DNA from: Bacteroidota bacterium
GTDB lineage: Bacteria; Bacteroidota; Bacteroidia; Sphingobacteriales; Sphingobacteriaceae
Direction: 5' to 3'
Length of the DNA: 64,000 nt
Assembly: GCA_018828585.1 (NCBI GenBank)
Contig: JAHJVW010000052.1
Coordinates: 1-64,000, forward strand
The translations under genes were made by a program, and so were the position numbers. Each line of letters opens with the position of its first letter. Within the stretch, counting starts at the first letter, position 1. Of this stretch, positions 43,977 to 53,790 are shown piece by piece. The notes beneath the pieces were generated by a model. The model was not told the origin of the DNA. It saw only the letters and a program-made list of their open reading frames with translations, and did no database searches.

Positions 43977-44882
43977 TTAATTTCCTCCTATAATCACTGG
44001 ATTTTTACCGCTTCCCATAATAATTACTTTAGCATTTGCCGAAGTTGCGATTGCTTGTTGTGCTTTTATAGCTTCGTACTGAAGTTGCTTATCAGATAAT
44101 CCGGTAGAAAGTATTTTTTGATAATCAGCAATACCTTGCGCCTCAATTCTTTTACGTTCTGCTTCTTGTTTTTCTTTCTGAAGTACAAATGTCATCTTTT
44201 GTGCGTCTTGTTCTGCATTAATTTTAGACTCAATACTTGCCTTCACTGATGCCGGGAGCGACACATTTCTAATCAACAATTGTTGCAATTGCAACCCTCT
44301 TTTAGCAAAACTTTTCTCTATAGTATTATAAATCTTATTTTGAAATTCATCTCTTTTAGTAGAATAAAGTGCTACTGCGTCATAAGAAACTGCATTGTCT
44401 CTTATGGCCGTTCTTGCCACTGGACGAACAATTTTATCTAAATAATCAGGACCAATTTCCTTTAAAATATTGGGTGCTTCGGAACTTTTAACATTAAAAA
44501 GTACCGAAAGATCAATCACCACTTCTAACCCATCAGCAGTTAAAATTCTGATGGCATCGTCTCCTTTTATAGCTCCTTCAGCATGATCAGCAGACATCGT
44601 ATAAGTTTGTGTCTTTACATCAAAACTGGTTACTTCTACCAGCGGATTTACAAAATTTAAACCACTGTAAAGCACAGTATTATCTACCTTACCAAATAAC
44701 GATTTAACGCCTACTTGCCCTGCTTCAATCGTTTTAAAACAAGAGGTTAACACCCCAATAACAATGATAACTGGTCCAACAATGTATAATAATTTACCAA
44801 CTTTTTCTGTTTGTGGCTGGCCCTGTTTATTGATCACAAAACCCAACACAAACGCAATAACACCAATTACAATAAACACCAT
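43977..44882 (-). CDS. SPFH/prohibitin-family membrane protein
   Basis: A 301-residue protein with one or two N-terminal membrane segments (FIVIGVIAFVLGFVIN and GKLLYIVGPVIIVIGVLTSCF), then an SPFH domain (TIEAGQVGVKSLFGKVDN, LSVLFNVKSSEAPNILKEIGPDYLDKIVRP) and a coiled-coil tail (QKMTFVLQKEKQEAERKRIEAQGIADYQ). Prohibitin-like proteins form large rings in the membrane and often affect membrane proteases. Specific role unknown. Confidence 0.9.
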   Translation of the reverse strand: MVFIVIGVIAFVLGFVINKQGQPQTEKVGKLLYIVGPVIIVIGVLTSCFKTIEAGQVGVKSLFGKVDNTVLYSGLNFVNPLVEVTSFDVKTQTYTMSADHAEGAIKGDDAIRILTADGLEVVIDLSVLFNVKSSEAPNILKEIGPDYLDKIVRPVARTAIRDNAVSYDAVALYSTKRDEFQNKIYNTIEKSFAKRGLQLQQLLIRNVSLPASVKASIESKINAEQDAQKMTFVLQKEKQEAERKRIEAQGIADYQKILSTGLSDKQLQYEAIKAQQAIATSANAKVIIMGSGKNPVIIGGN

Positions 44883-44902
44883 AGTTAATTTTCTTTAAAT
44901 AA

Positions 44903-45130
44903 TTATTTTTTCCTTTTATTCTTTTGTTTGACATTCATTTCGGCTTTTTGTTTCATTTCTTCCCGAACTGATTTTGTGTGTTTTATTTTATAGAACACAC
45001 TTAAGCCAAATGCTGAAGCGCATAAGATAGGTATAAAATAATTGCCGCCTTTATAGCCGTAGTAGCCTACAATGACAGATGCAAAAATCATTACATTAAG
45101 AATGGTACCGAAGACAACATGTTTTACCAT
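44903..45130 (-). CDS. Small membrane protein, unknown
   Basis: A 75-residue protein with two hydrophobic segments (about 5-23 and 30-46) and a strongly basic C-terminus (KHTKSVREEMKQKAEMNVKQKNKRKK). It lies 20 bp upstream of the SPFH gene and 5 bp downstream of the rhodanese gene on the same strand, so the three appear to be one operon. No family recognised. Confidence 0.65.
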   Translation of the reverse strand: MVKHVVFGTILNVMIFASVIVGYYGYKGGNYFIPILCASAFGLSVFYKIKHTKSVREEMKQKAEMNVKQKNKRKK

Positions 45131-45135
45131 TACAA

Positions 45136-45453
45136 TTAATAAACTTGCATTTCAGGATCCATTTCTGCTTTCCAAGCCAAAATTCCACCTTTAAGATTAT
45201 ACAGATTGGTATAGCCTAAGGTTTGCTCTAATTGGTTTAATGCCGCTGCGCTTCTTGCGCCACTGCGACATTGCATGATTACAGGCTTATCTTTTGAGAT
45301 TTTATCCGCCTCAACCAAAATACCTGCTAATGGAATATTCTCTCCATTGAGGTTCGACATTTCATATTCAAAAGGCTCACGAACATCAATTAACTGAAAA
45401 TCCTTACCTTCTTCTTTCCATTGTTTCAATTCTGAAACTGTAACTTCTTTCAT
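45136..45453 (-). CDS. Rhodanese-like domain protein
   Basis: A 105-residue single-domain rhodanese. I prefer the ATG at 45453 (MKEVTVSELKQW) over the track start, which adds 16 residues before the domain. Family features: DFQLIDVREPFEYEMSNL, the active-site loop MQCRSGARSA with the catalytic Cys, and YNLKGGILAWKAEMD at the end. It carries sulfane sulfur as a persulfide. Sulfur acceptor unknown. Confidence 0.9.
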   Translation of the reverse strand: MKEVTVSELKQWKEEGKDFQLIDVREPFEYEMSNLNGENIPLAGILVEADKISKDKPVIMQCRSGARSAAALNQLEQTLGYTNLYNLKGGILAWKAEMDPEMQVY

Positions 45454-45643
45454 GCTGATATATTTTTTATCAAAGTTAAAAAATATAATGAGCTTGTGCA
45501 TCTCGTAAATTCTAAAGTGATCTCAGTGGCATTCAAATAGAAAATATTCAATGTAACATTTAAACAGGTATACAACTCTTACACAAATATGAATTATGAT
45601 TTATTTCCGTTCTTTATGGAATAATAATTGAATGCACTGATTG

Positions 45644-46750
45644 ATGAAAAAAATTACTGATTTCTTTTGGTTCTGTTCGGGAGCATACGTTGATACACTC
45701 AAGGAATATCCTACAGAACATAATAAGTATGTAGGAATTGGTGCTACCATTTTTTTTACCGCATTATTCGCTACTTTATCCGGCGGTTATGCCATGTATT
45801 TTGTGTTCTCTGGTAGTACAGCTGCTGTTGTTTTCGCCATTGTTTTTGGACTGATTTGGGGTTTAGCCATTTTTAATATGGACCGCTATATTGTGGCTAG
45901 TATTAAGAAAACCGGAAGTACCAATCATCAGATTCTTCAAGCTATGCCGCGTATTTTATTGGCAATTATGATTGGGGTCGTAATTTCACGTCCCTTAGAA
46001 TTAAAGATTTTCGATAAAGAAATCCGCCAGAAATTAAAGACCAGTTACCTCAATGGACAGCGAGCAAAAATAGATACTTTAAATAAAGCATTCACCAATA
46101 AATACAACCTAGAATTAGCTAAAGTTCAGGATTTAAAAACCGAAAAAGATTCTCTCGAAAAAGACATCAATCGTTCCAGATACATTCTTAATCAAGAAGT
46201 ATTTGGTGATAAAACCAACCAAACTAGCGGAATTACCGGATATGGAACTTACGCCAAACAAAAAGAAACGGTGGTTAACCAAAAAATAGAACGATTAAAT
46301 CAGGTTAGAAGCGATTTATCCCAAATGGACAAAATCATCGATACCCGAAAAGAGATTGAAGGTTTAAATTCAACCAAATTATTTAATGAAACTCAATTAG
46401 ACAGTTTATCAAACGTAGCTGGTTTTGCTGATAGAAATTATGCTTTGGGTCAACTGTCTTTTAATCCGGATGGAAGCAGAGACGTAGATACTTATTTGGC
46501 AATTTCATTCATTTCATTTCTTTTTATTTTACTCGAGTGTTTGCCTGTTTTTGTAAAACTGATGTCGGATAAAGGGCCTTATGATGTGGCTTTAGCCGAT
46601 GTTGAAGAAGTAGCTGTCTATCAAAGTGGTAAATACAAAGATCACCATATCATAGTTACAGATAATATCCAAGACACAAAAAATGATGTTGAAATTGAAA
46701 AACATAAGATTTTAATCCATCGAAATGCGAAAAAAAATTTGGAGGAATAA
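45644..46750 (+). CDS. DUF4407 membrane protein
   Basis: A 368-residue protein from ATG 45644 (the track begins at a TTG 3 bp earlier). It opens with ITDFFWFCSGAYVDTLKEYPTEHNKYVGIG, then membrane helices at about 32-56, 60-82 and 103-122. A long charged coiled-coil region covers about 125-275, and a last helix lies at about 282-302. NMDRYIVASIKK between helices is typical of DUF4407. The function of the family is unknown; the form suggests a membrane scaffold with an extended helical domain. Confidence 0.85.
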   Translation: MKKITDFFWFCSGAYVDTLKEYPTEHNKYVGIGATIFFTALFATLSGGYAMYFVFSGSTAAVVFAIVFGLIWGLAIFNMDRYIVASIKKTGSTNHQILQAMPRILLAIMIGVVISRPLELKIFDKEIRQKLKTSYLNGQRAKIDTLNKAFTNKYNLELAKVQDLKTEKDSLEKDINRSRYILNQEVFGDKTNQTSGITGYGTYAKQKETVVNQKIERLNQVRSDLSQMDKIIDTRKEIEGLNSTKLFNETQLDSLSNVAGFADRNYALGQLSFNPDGSRDVDTYLAISFISFLFILLECLPVFVKLMSDKGPYDVALADVEEVAVYQSGKYKDHHIIVTDNIQDTKNDVEIEKHKILIHRNAKKNLEE

Positions 46751-46835
46751 TTTATTAAACCCGTCTCATTTTCGTTAAAATCTTCAATTAAGCTAGAAAA
46801 ATCTTAATTTCATTTTTTTAAATCCAAATTAAATC

Positions 46836-48659
46836 ATGAAGAAGTTTTACCTCTTAGCCCTTTTTGTATCCGCTACTCAAATACTATTTGCACAAAACGA
46901 AATCGAATACACCTTGTCTTTTGAAAATGCCGCTCATCACGAGGCGTTTATTAGCATGACAATTCCTAAAGTACCTGCTGGTGCTTTTCTATTAAGAATG
47001 AGTCGATCATCTCCTGGTAGATATGCCACTCATGAATTCGGAAAAAATGTTTACGATATTCATGCCTATAACCAAGATGGAGCAGAGATTGATATTCATC
47101 AAATCGAAGGTGATGTTTATGAAATCCCAAAGCATCAAGAAAAAATAAAAGTCACTTATATACTTTATGGAAATTTAGTGGACGGAACTTATGCCGCCAT
47201 TGATACGCGTCATGCGCATTTGAATATCCCTGCAAGTTTTATGTGGGCGCCAACCATGCAGCAAACACCCATTAAAGTAAAATTTATTTTACCCGATAGC
47301 TGGAAAGTTGCCACGCAATTAAAGCCAGAAAACGGATTTTATAAGGCTCCTAATCTTCAATATTTTATGGATAGCCCAATTGAGTTATCTAATTATAGAA
47401 CAAGTGCATGGGAGGTTACCAATCCTGACGGGTTAAAGCAATCTTTGGGTATAGTTTTTCATGGCGAAAATTCAGATTTAGCTTACGCCGATTTTGAATC
47501 TAAAGTGAAAGAAATTGTTAAAGAAGAGCAAGCTGTCTATGGTGAACTTCCAAAATATGATCATGGTCAATATCGCTTTTTGATTGATGTTTTGTCAGCT
47601 AATAATGGCGACGGAATGGAACATCGTAATTCTACAATCATTACCAATTCGGGTGAAAACTTAGATCAATCTGAAGATGATGTTTTAAGCACCGTTGCAC
47701 ATGAGTATTTCCACTCTTGGAATGTAGAGCGCATTCGTCCCAAAACGATAGAACCATTCAACTTCGAAAAAGCGAATATGAGCGACGGACTTTGGTTTGC
47801 AGAAGGTTTTACACAGTATTATGGAAATTTGGCATTAGAAAGAGCTGGCATTAAAACTATGAAAGAGTTTATTACTACTCAAGGTGCTTATTTAAATTCA
47901 GTTTTAAACTCGCCAGGAGCAAATAAATATTCACCAATCTTCATGAGCCAAAGAGCAGTTTTTGTTGACGCAGGTGTTGCTATTGATCAAAACAATAATA
48001 GTAACATTTTTAGCTCTTACTATATTTATGGTGATATAACTGCCTTAGCTTTAGACCTTACTTTACGCCATCAGTTTGGTTTGAGTTTAGATGATTACAT
48101 GAGAGCTGTATGGAAAGCACACGGGAAAACCGAGATTGCTTATCATATAGAAGATTTAGAAAAAATATTAGGAGAAGTAACCCGAAGCGCTGACTTCGCT
48201 AAGGATTTCTTTAAAAGATATATTTACGATGCCGAAAAAGCCGATTATGAAAAGTTGTTTGAAAATGCAGGTTTTATATTTCAAAGAGCTAAAGCCAATG
48301 AAGCTTGGATGGGGGATGTTAGATTGAAAAATGAAGACGGTAAAGTTGTTATTTCATCAGCCGCCATAAAAGGAACACCCCTATACATAGCGGGTTTAGA
48401 TGCTGGTGATGCGATTACACAATTAAATGACACCAAAATCACAAGTGCAAAAGATATTTCTGAATTTTTAAAAAGCCAAAAACCTGGTGATATCGTAAAA
48501 GTAAGTTACGAACATTATGGCGCTATCTCAACAGCAAATCTTAAACTGAATAACAACCCTACAATTAATGTAATTTCTTTTGAAGATGGAGGAAAAGAAA
48601 TTACACCTCTAATAGAAAAATTTAGAAAAGACTGGTTATCATCAAAAGCTAAAGACTAA
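46836..48659 (+). CDS. Exported M61-family metallopeptidase with PDZ domain
   Basis: A 607-residue secreted aminopeptidase of the glycyl-aminopeptidase family. Signal peptide residues 1-19 (ending ILFAQ). A beta-rich N-terminal domain is followed by the zinc site TVAHEYFHSWNVERIRP (HExxH) with the third ligand region LWFAEGFTQYYG. The C-terminal 110 residues form a PDZ domain (KGTPLYIAGLDAGDAITQLND). It is the first of three consecutive exported peptidases with gaps of 4 and 19 bp. Confidence 0.92.
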   Translation: MKKFYLLALFVSATQILFAQNEIEYTLSFENAAHHEAFISMTIPKVPAGAFLLRMSRSSPGRYATHEFGKNVYDIHAYNQDGAEIDIHQIEGDVYEIPKHQEKIKVTYILYGNLVDGTYAAIDTRHAHLNIPASFMWAPTMQQTPIKVKFILPDSWKVATQLKPENGFYKAPNLQYFMDSPIELSNYRTSAWEVTNPDGLKQSLGIVFHGENSDLAYADFESKVKEIVKEEQAVYGELPKYDHGQYRFLIDVLSANNGDGMEHRNSTIITNSGENLDQSEDDVLSTVAHEYFHSWNVERIRPKTIEPFNFEKANMSDGLWFAEGFTQYYGNLALERAGIKTMKEFITTQGAYLNSVLNSPGANKYSPIFMSQRAVFVDAGVAIDQNNNSNIFSSYYIYGDITALALDLTLRHQFGLSLDDYMRAVWKAHGKTEIAYHIEDLEKILGEVTRSADFAKDFFKRYIYDAEKADYEKLFENAGFIFQRAKANEAWMGDVRLKNEDGKVVISSAAIKGTPLYIAGLDAGDAITQLNDTKITSAKDISEFLKSQKPGDIVKVSYEHYGAISTANLKLNNNPTINVISFEDGGKEITPLIEKFRKDWLSSKAKD

Positions 48660-48663
48660 AAAC

Positions 48664-49959
48664 ATGAAAAAAAATCAAATATTAAGTGTCGGCTTAATGC
48701 TATTTGCTGTGCAAACAACTTGGGCACAAATAAATGTGCCTAACATTAAAGAAGCAGATGTTAGCCGAATCATCAAAACATTATCAGCTGATGATATGAA
48801 GGGCAGAAGCGCTTTAAAGCCAGAAGATATTGGCAAAGCTGCCGACTTTATTTCGACAGCATTTAAAAATGCTGGACTTAAACATTTTGGTGATTTAAAA
48901 ACTTATCGCCAAAGTTTTGATCTTACTCAAACAAAGTTTATCGGTGGTAAACTGATGATTAATAGTTCAGAAGTTGACCCAGAAAATTATGTGCTTTCTT
49001 CAACCCAAAAAGAAATCAAATGGACTGTTTTACCTAAAGTAGAAACTGTTGGAAAAGACGATAATTTTCTCGCCAAGTTTCAGGGATATTTGCAAAGCGA
49101 TAATGATTTAATAATCGTGGTTGATCCATCTCAGTCCGCTTCATTTAAAAGAGTAAAATCATTTTTGGGTAGAGGAAGCAGAGGAATTGGCTCAAATAAA
49201 TCATCTTCCAAATTATTTATATTGGGAAATGAAGAAGTGAAAAGTATAGATGCTAGCTTCACAAATTCCATTAGCACTGTTCCTTTATTTAATGTGGTGG
49301 GTGTTTTACCAGGCAAGTCAAAACCAAACGAATATGTGGTTTTTTCAGGTCATTATGATCATTTAGGAATCATCAAAGCTGTAAATCAAGATTCTATTGC
49401 CAACGGTGCTGATGATGATGCATCAGGAACAACTGCAGTAATTGAACTGGCGAAATACTTTGCTCAGAAAAAAGATAATGAACGAACCATTATTTTTGTC
49501 GCTTTTACAGCCGAAGAAATTGGCGGCTATGGCTCTCAATATTTCTCCAAGCAATTAAATCCTGATGAGGTAGTCGCCATGTTCAATATCGAAATGATAG
49601 GTAAAGAATCAAAATTTGGAAAAAATAACGCTTTCATTACTGGTTATGAACGTTCTGATTTTGGTAAAATCCTGCAAAAGAATTTAGAAGGAACTGATTT
49701 TAAATTCTATCCAGATCCATATCCAAAACAAAATCTTTTCTTTCGCTCTGATAACGCGACATTGGCTCGTTTAGGTGTTCCAGCACATACCATTTCATCC
49801 GATCAGATTGATACCGATAAATTATATCATTCGGTTGATGATGAATTTGAGACCATGGATATTGGAAATATTACAGAAATTATAAAAGCAATCGCTATGA
49901 GTGCTACTTCAATTGTTGAAGGAAAAGCAACGCCAAGCAGAGTCACAGGTGTAGAATAA
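48664..49959 (+). CDS. Exported M28-family metallopeptidase
   Basis: A 431-residue secreted aminopeptidase. Signal peptide residues 1-21 (ending TTWAQ). The two-zinc site is complete: FSGHYDHLGI (His and Asp), NGADDDASGTTAVIELA (bridging Asp), FTAEEIGGYGSQYF (catalytic and metal Glu) and FNIEMIGK. It removes N-terminal amino acids. It starts 4 bp after the M61 gene. Confidence 0.92.
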   Translation: MKKNQILSVGLMLFAVQTTWAQINVPNIKEADVSRIIKTLSADDMKGRSALKPEDIGKAADFISTAFKNAGLKHFGDLKTYRQSFDLTQTKFIGGKLMINSSEVDPENYVLSSTQKEIKWTVLPKVETVGKDDNFLAKFQGYLQSDNDLIIVVDPSQSASFKRVKSFLGRGSRGIGSNKSSSKLFILGNEEVKSIDASFTNSISTVPLFNVVGVLPGKSKPNEYVVFSGHYDHLGIIKAVNQDSIANGADDDASGTTAVIELAKYFAQKKDNERTIIFVAFTAEEIGGYGSQYFSKQLNPDEVVAMFNIEMIGKESKFGKNNAFITGYERSDFGKILQKNLEGTDFKFYPDPYPKQNLFFRSDNATLARLGVPAHTISSDQIDTDKLYHSVDDEFETMDIGNITEIIKAIAMSATSIVEGKATPSRVTGVE

Positions 49960-49978
49960 TAAATCTAAATCAATCAAA

Positions 49979-52147
49979 ATGAAACAAAACTTTAAACTTA
50001 AATTTTTACTCAGCACATTATTAGTTTTCATTTTCTCAGGTGTTTATGCGCAATGGGGTCAAGGTACTTATTGGTCTGCTGATGGAAATAAAATTATGCG
50101 GGTTGAAGATGGCAATATCGTACAGGTAGATGCTATGGATGCCTCTAAAACTTCTGTTTTAATCTCAAAAGAAATGCTTACTCCTAAAGGTGAAAAACCT
50201 TTAAATGTGGTAAGATTTGCTTTCGCAGATGGTAATCAAAAAGTATTAATCAATACTAACACTAAAAAAGTTTGGCGTTATGATACCAGAGGGGATTCTT
50301 GGGTTTACGATTTACAAGCTAAAACTTTAAAACAAGTTGGGAAAGATAAACCAGAATCATCATTAATGTTTGCGAAATTTTCTCCTGATGCTAAAAAAGT
50401 AGCTTATGTGAGCGAACATAATTTATATGTGGAAGATTTAGCAAGTGGGGAAACTAAAGCTTTAACAACCGATGGAACACTACGTTTGATTAATGGAACT
50501 TTTGATTGGGTTTATGAAGAAGAATTAGATTGTCGCGATGGCTTTCGTTGGTCACCAGACAGCAAATCTATTGCTTACTGGCAAATTGATGCCCGAAAAA
50601 TCAAAAACTATTTAATGCTAAACACGACCGATTCTTTATATCCTTTTACCGTTCCTGTTGAGTATCCTGTAGTAGGTCAAGATCCTAGTTCTTGTAAAGT
50701 GGGTATAGTTGATATTTCAACCGCAAAAACTAAGTGGATGAATGTTCCTGGTGATGCAGTGCAACATTATATTCCCAGAATGGAATGGGCAAATAACTCA
50801 ACACAGTTAATTATTCAGCAATTGAATAGAAGACAAAATGAAAGCAAAATCATGTTGTTGAATGCTGCTGATGGTAGTGCAAAAACCATTTATAGCGAAA
50901 CCGACAAAGCATGGGTGGATGCAAAAGCTGAAGCTACTGGTTGGACTTGGATTGATGGCGGTAAGAAATTCATTTGGTTGAGTGAGAAAGATGGATGGAG
51001 ACATATTTATGCAATTGGATTAGATGGAAAAGAAACACTTTTAACCAAAGACGCTTTCGATGCCATCGAACTAAACTTAGTGGACGAAAAAGGTGGAAAT
51101 CTATATTTCATGGCATCGCCAGATAATGCAACTCAAAAATATTTATATAGGGTGAGCATCAAAGGTGGTAATGCGGTTAAAGTAACACCAACTGACGAAG
51201 CCGGAACTCATAGTTATGATATTTCTCCTAATGGAAAATTAGCTTTTCATGTTTATTCAAGCTCAATTATAGCCCCTCTAAGCGATGTAGTTTCTTTACC
51301 AAATCATAAAAGATTAAGTGGTGGAGAAGTTGATAAGAGATACGATAGCCTAGTAATTCCAAAAGTCGAATTCTTCAAAGTTAAAACCGAAGATGGAATT
51401 GAAATGGACGGTTGGATGATCAAACCAAAAGATTTTGACCCAAAAAAGAAATATCCAGTGGTATTTTATGTATACGGGGAACCCGCATCACAAACGGTAG
51501 TAGATAGATTTGGTACAGGCTTTAACAGATTATATACTGGCGATATGGCGAACGATGGCTATATTTATATGTCTGTAGATGGTCGTGGCTCTCCAGCGCC
51601 AAAAGGACGCGAATGGCGTAAATCTATTTATCATAAAATAGGTGATATCAATATTCGTGATCAGGCAATGGCAGCAAAAGAAATCTTGAAATGGGATTAT
51701 GTAGATAAAGACCGTGTTGCTGTTTGGGGATGGAGCGGTGGTGGCTCATCAACCCTTAACTTATTAATGCAATATCCAGAAATTTATAAAACAGGAATTT
51801 CTATTGCTGCGGTAGATAATCAGTTAAATTATGATAACATTTATCAGGAGCGTTACATGGGTTTATTGCCAGAAGACAAACACTATTTTGTAGATAATTC
51901 ACCGTTGGCACATGCAAAAAACCTACAGGGTAATTTACTGCTAATTCATGGTACGGGCGATGACAATGTTCACTATAACAATGCTGAACAAATGATTAAT
52001 CAATTAATCAAATACGGAAAAACTTTCCAGATGATGAGTTATCCAAACCGTACCCATGGAATTTACGAAGGCGAAGGCACAAGCAAACATTTAGCTTTAA
52101 CCTACACCAAATTCTTAAAAGAAAATTGTCCTCCCGGAGGAAAATAA
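49979..52147 (+). CDS. Exported S9 prolyl oligopeptidase-family peptidase (DPP IV type)
   Basis: A 722-residue secreted serine peptidase. Signal peptide residues 1-24 (ending GVYAQ). A beta-propeller domain with a DPP IV N-terminal signature (TFDWVYEEELDCRDGFRWSPDS) holds the paired Glu that read the substrate amino group. The alpha/beta-hydrolase domain has the nucleophile in VWGWSGGGSS (Ser586), Asp in HGTGDDNVHYNNA and His in YPNRTHGIYEG. It releases Xaa-Pro dipeptides. It is the last of the three-peptidase operon and is followed by a terminator. Confidence 0.93.
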   Translation: MKQNFKLKFLLSTLLVFIFSGVYAQWGQGTYWSADGNKIMRVEDGNIVQVDAMDASKTSVLISKEMLTPKGEKPLNVVRFAFADGNQKVLINTNTKKVWRYDTRGDSWVYDLQAKTLKQVGKDKPESSLMFAKFSPDAKKVAYVSEHNLYVEDLASGETKALTTDGTLRLINGTFDWVYEEELDCRDGFRWSPDSKSIAYWQIDARKIKNYLMLNTTDSLYPFTVPVEYPVVGQDPSSCKVGIVDISTAKTKWMNVPGDAVQHYIPRMEWANNSTQLIIQQLNRRQNESKIMLLNAADGSAKTIYSETDKAWVDAKAEATGWTWIDGGKKFIWLSEKDGWRHIYAIGLDGKETLLTKDAFDAIELNLVDEKGGNLYFMASPDNATQKYLYRVSIKGGNAVKVTPTDEAGTHSYDISPNGKLAFHVYSSSIIAPLSDVVSLPNHKRLSGGEVDKRYDSLVIPKVEFFKVKTEDGIEMDGWMIKPKDFDPKKKYPVVFYVYGEPASQTVVDRFGTGFNRLYTGDMANDGYIYMSVDGRGSPAPKGREWRKSIYHKIGDINIRDQAMAAKEILKWDYVDKDRVAVWGWSGGGSSTLNLLMQYPEIYKTGISIAAVDNQLNYDNIYQERYMGLLPEDKHYFVDNSPLAHAKNLQGNLLLIHGTGDDNVHYNNAEQMINQLIKYGKTFQMMSYPNRTHGIYEGEGTSKHLALTYTKFLKENCPPGGK

Positions 52148-52160
52148 TATCATATTTATA

Positions 52161-52186
52161 AAAGCGGCTTTCGAGTCGCTTTTTTT
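52161..52186 (+). terminator. Terminator after the peptidase operon
   Basis: Stem AAAGCGGC / GTCGCTTT (one G-T pair) with a 6-nt loop and a trailing T-run, 14 bp past the S9 stop. Confidence 0.8.
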
Positions 52187-52219
52187 GTTTTGGGTGTTTT
52201 AACGGGCTTTACACTATAT

Positions 52220-52262
52220 CTTTTTTGTCATCCCAAGCTGAGCCGAAGGGCGCACAAAAAAG
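52220..52262. repeat. REP-like intergenic palindromic element
   Basis: Nine-base arms CTTTTTTGT / ACAAAAAAG enclose TCATCCCAAGCTGAGCCGAA, a wording close to short interspersed elements (GTCATCCyGAGCGnAGyCGAAGG) recalled from many bacterial intergenic regions. It lies between the S9 terminator and the acyl-CoA dehydrogenase gene and makes a spurious ORF in the track. A search for other copies in the genome would settle it. Confidence 0.5.
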
Positions 52263-52387
52263 GATGCCGCTACAATCCCTAACACAGCATATCAACTCAA
52301 TTTTTCTCTCTTTGTTTCTTCCTCCTCAACTAATCAAAACCTTTAGGAATAATAATTGCTATTTTAGGATAACCAAAAATAAATCGC

Positions 52388-53749
52388 ATGTCAGATATAT
52401 TTTCAAAAATTAAAAATGGATATAAGTTATTTAAAAATATAGATTTTGCTCAGCTAGAAGCCATTTCAAAAAAGGTGGATTTACAGGAAATGATGAATGC
52501 ATTTAGTCATTTGGATGAAGGTCAATTGCAAGGCCTCAAAAAAATGATGAAAGGAACTGCAAAAAAGCAAAAAGACCTTCCCATCATTAATGGTGATTTC
52601 TATGATTTATCCTCTTCCCTTTCTGATGAAGACCGAATTTTACAATTAAAAGTTAGGGGATTTTTAGAAAAGGAAATTAAACCTATCGTAAATGATTATT
52701 GGCTTAAAGCTGAGTTTCCTTATGAGATTATTCCAAAAATGGCTGAATTGAACATTTGTGGTTTAACCTATGAAGGTTACGGTTGTCCCAATCGCTCATT
52801 TTTAATGGAAGGAATCATCGCTGCCGAAATGGGGCGAGTTGACGCTTCTATTGCAACATTTTTTGGTGTTCAAAGTGGTTTGGCTATGGGCTCAATTTAC
52901 ATCTGTGGTTCTGACGAGCAAAAAGAAAAATGGTTACCTAAAATGCAAAAAATGGAACTTATTGGCTCATTTGGTCTAACTGAACCCGAAGTTGGTTCTG
53001 CAGCGGCTGGTGGCTTAACAACAACCGCAAAAAGGAATGGAAACACCTGGATATTAAATGGTCAAAAGAAATGGATTGGTAATGCCACTTTTGCTGATGT
53101 CAATATAGTTTGGGCCAGAGATTTAGAAGATAACCAGGTGAAAGGTTTTGTCATTGAGAAAGGAAATCCAGGATTTTCTGTAGAGAAGATTAAGGATAAA
53201 ATGGCCTTGCGTATTGTCCAAAACGGATTAATTACCTTAACCAATTGTGAAGTAAAAGAAGAAAACAGATTACAAAATTGCAACTCTTTTAAAGACGTTG
53301 CAAAAGTTTTGCAAATGACCCGAGCTGGCGTAGCTTGGATGGCTGTTGGCGTTGCCCGAGGTGCGTATGAGAGTGCCTTAAAATACACCAGAACTCGTAA
53401 ACAATTCAGTAAACCAATCGCATCTTTCCAGTTGATACAAAATCATTTGGTAGAAATGCTTTCAAATGTTACAGCTATGCAAACCATGGTTTTCCAGCTT
53501 TCTAAATTGCAAGATCAAGGAAAATTGACTGATGAACACGCATCACTCGCAAAAGTATTCTGTACTTTAAGAACAAGGGATGTAGTAAGCAAAGCTCGTG
53601 AAGTGATGGGTGGTAATGGTATTTTATTAGAATATGATGTTGCTCGCTTTGTAGCAGATGCCGAAGCTATTTATTCGTACGAAGGAACAAAAGAAATCAA
53701 TTCATTAATAGTGGGAAGAGCAATAACAGGTTTTAGTGCTTTTGTTTAG
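52388..53749 (+). CDS. Acyl-CoA dehydrogenase family protein (glutaryl-CoA dehydrogenase-like)
   Basis: A 453-residue flavoenzyme. Family motifs: GSFGLTEPEVGSAAAGGLTTTA, WILNGQKKWIGNATFAD, ARTRKQFSKPIASFQLIQNHLVEML and SYEGTKEINSLIVGRAITG, which holds the probable catalytic base Glu. This set is nearest to glutaryl-CoA dehydrogenases. An N-terminal extension of about 60 residues (KIKNGYKLFKNIDFAQLEA...) precedes the usual start and makes it longer than most. It oxidises an acyl-CoA with FAD; the substrate is unproved. It is monocistronic. Confidence 0.88.
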   Translation: MSDIFSKIKNGYKLFKNIDFAQLEAISKKVDLQEMMNAFSHLDEGQLQGLKKMMKGTAKKQKDLPIINGDFYDLSSSLSDEDRILQLKVRGFLEKEIKPIVNDYWLKAEFPYEIIPKMAELNICGLTYEGYGCPNRSFLMEGIIAAEMGRVDASIATFFGVQSGLAMGSIYICGSDEQKEKWLPKMQKMELIGSFGLTEPEVGSAAAGGLTTTAKRNGNTWILNGQKKWIGNATFADVNIVWARDLEDNQVKGFVIEKGNPGFSVEKIKDKMALRIVQNGLITLTNCEVKEENRLQNCNSFKDVAKVLQMTRAGVAWMAVGVARGAYESALKYTRTRKQFSKPIASFQLIQNHLVEMLSNVTAMQTMVFQLSKLQDQGKLTDEHASLAKVFCTLRTRDVVSKAREVMGGNGILLEYDVARFVADAEAIYSYEGTKEINSLIVGRAITGFSAFV

Positions 53750-53756
53750 AATTAAA

Positions 53757-53778
53757 AAAGCGGCTGAATCGCCGCTTT
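53757..53778. terminator. Bidirectional terminator between the acyl-CoA dehydrogenase and ssb
   Basis: Perfect 8-bp stem AAAGCGGC / GCCGCTTT with a 6-nt loop and A/T flanks, between two convergent stop codons. Confidence 0.82.
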
Positions 53779-53790
53779 CTTAATTTAGGT

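Noticed and set aside
52225-52413. 62-residue ORF before the acyl-CoA dehydrogenase
   Set aside because: It starts in the REP-like element and runs into the next gene; composition is not protein-like.
53062-53388. 108-residue ORF antisense to the acyl-CoA dehydrogenase
   Set aside because: Covers conserved coding sequence of the plus-strand gene and has no independent support.
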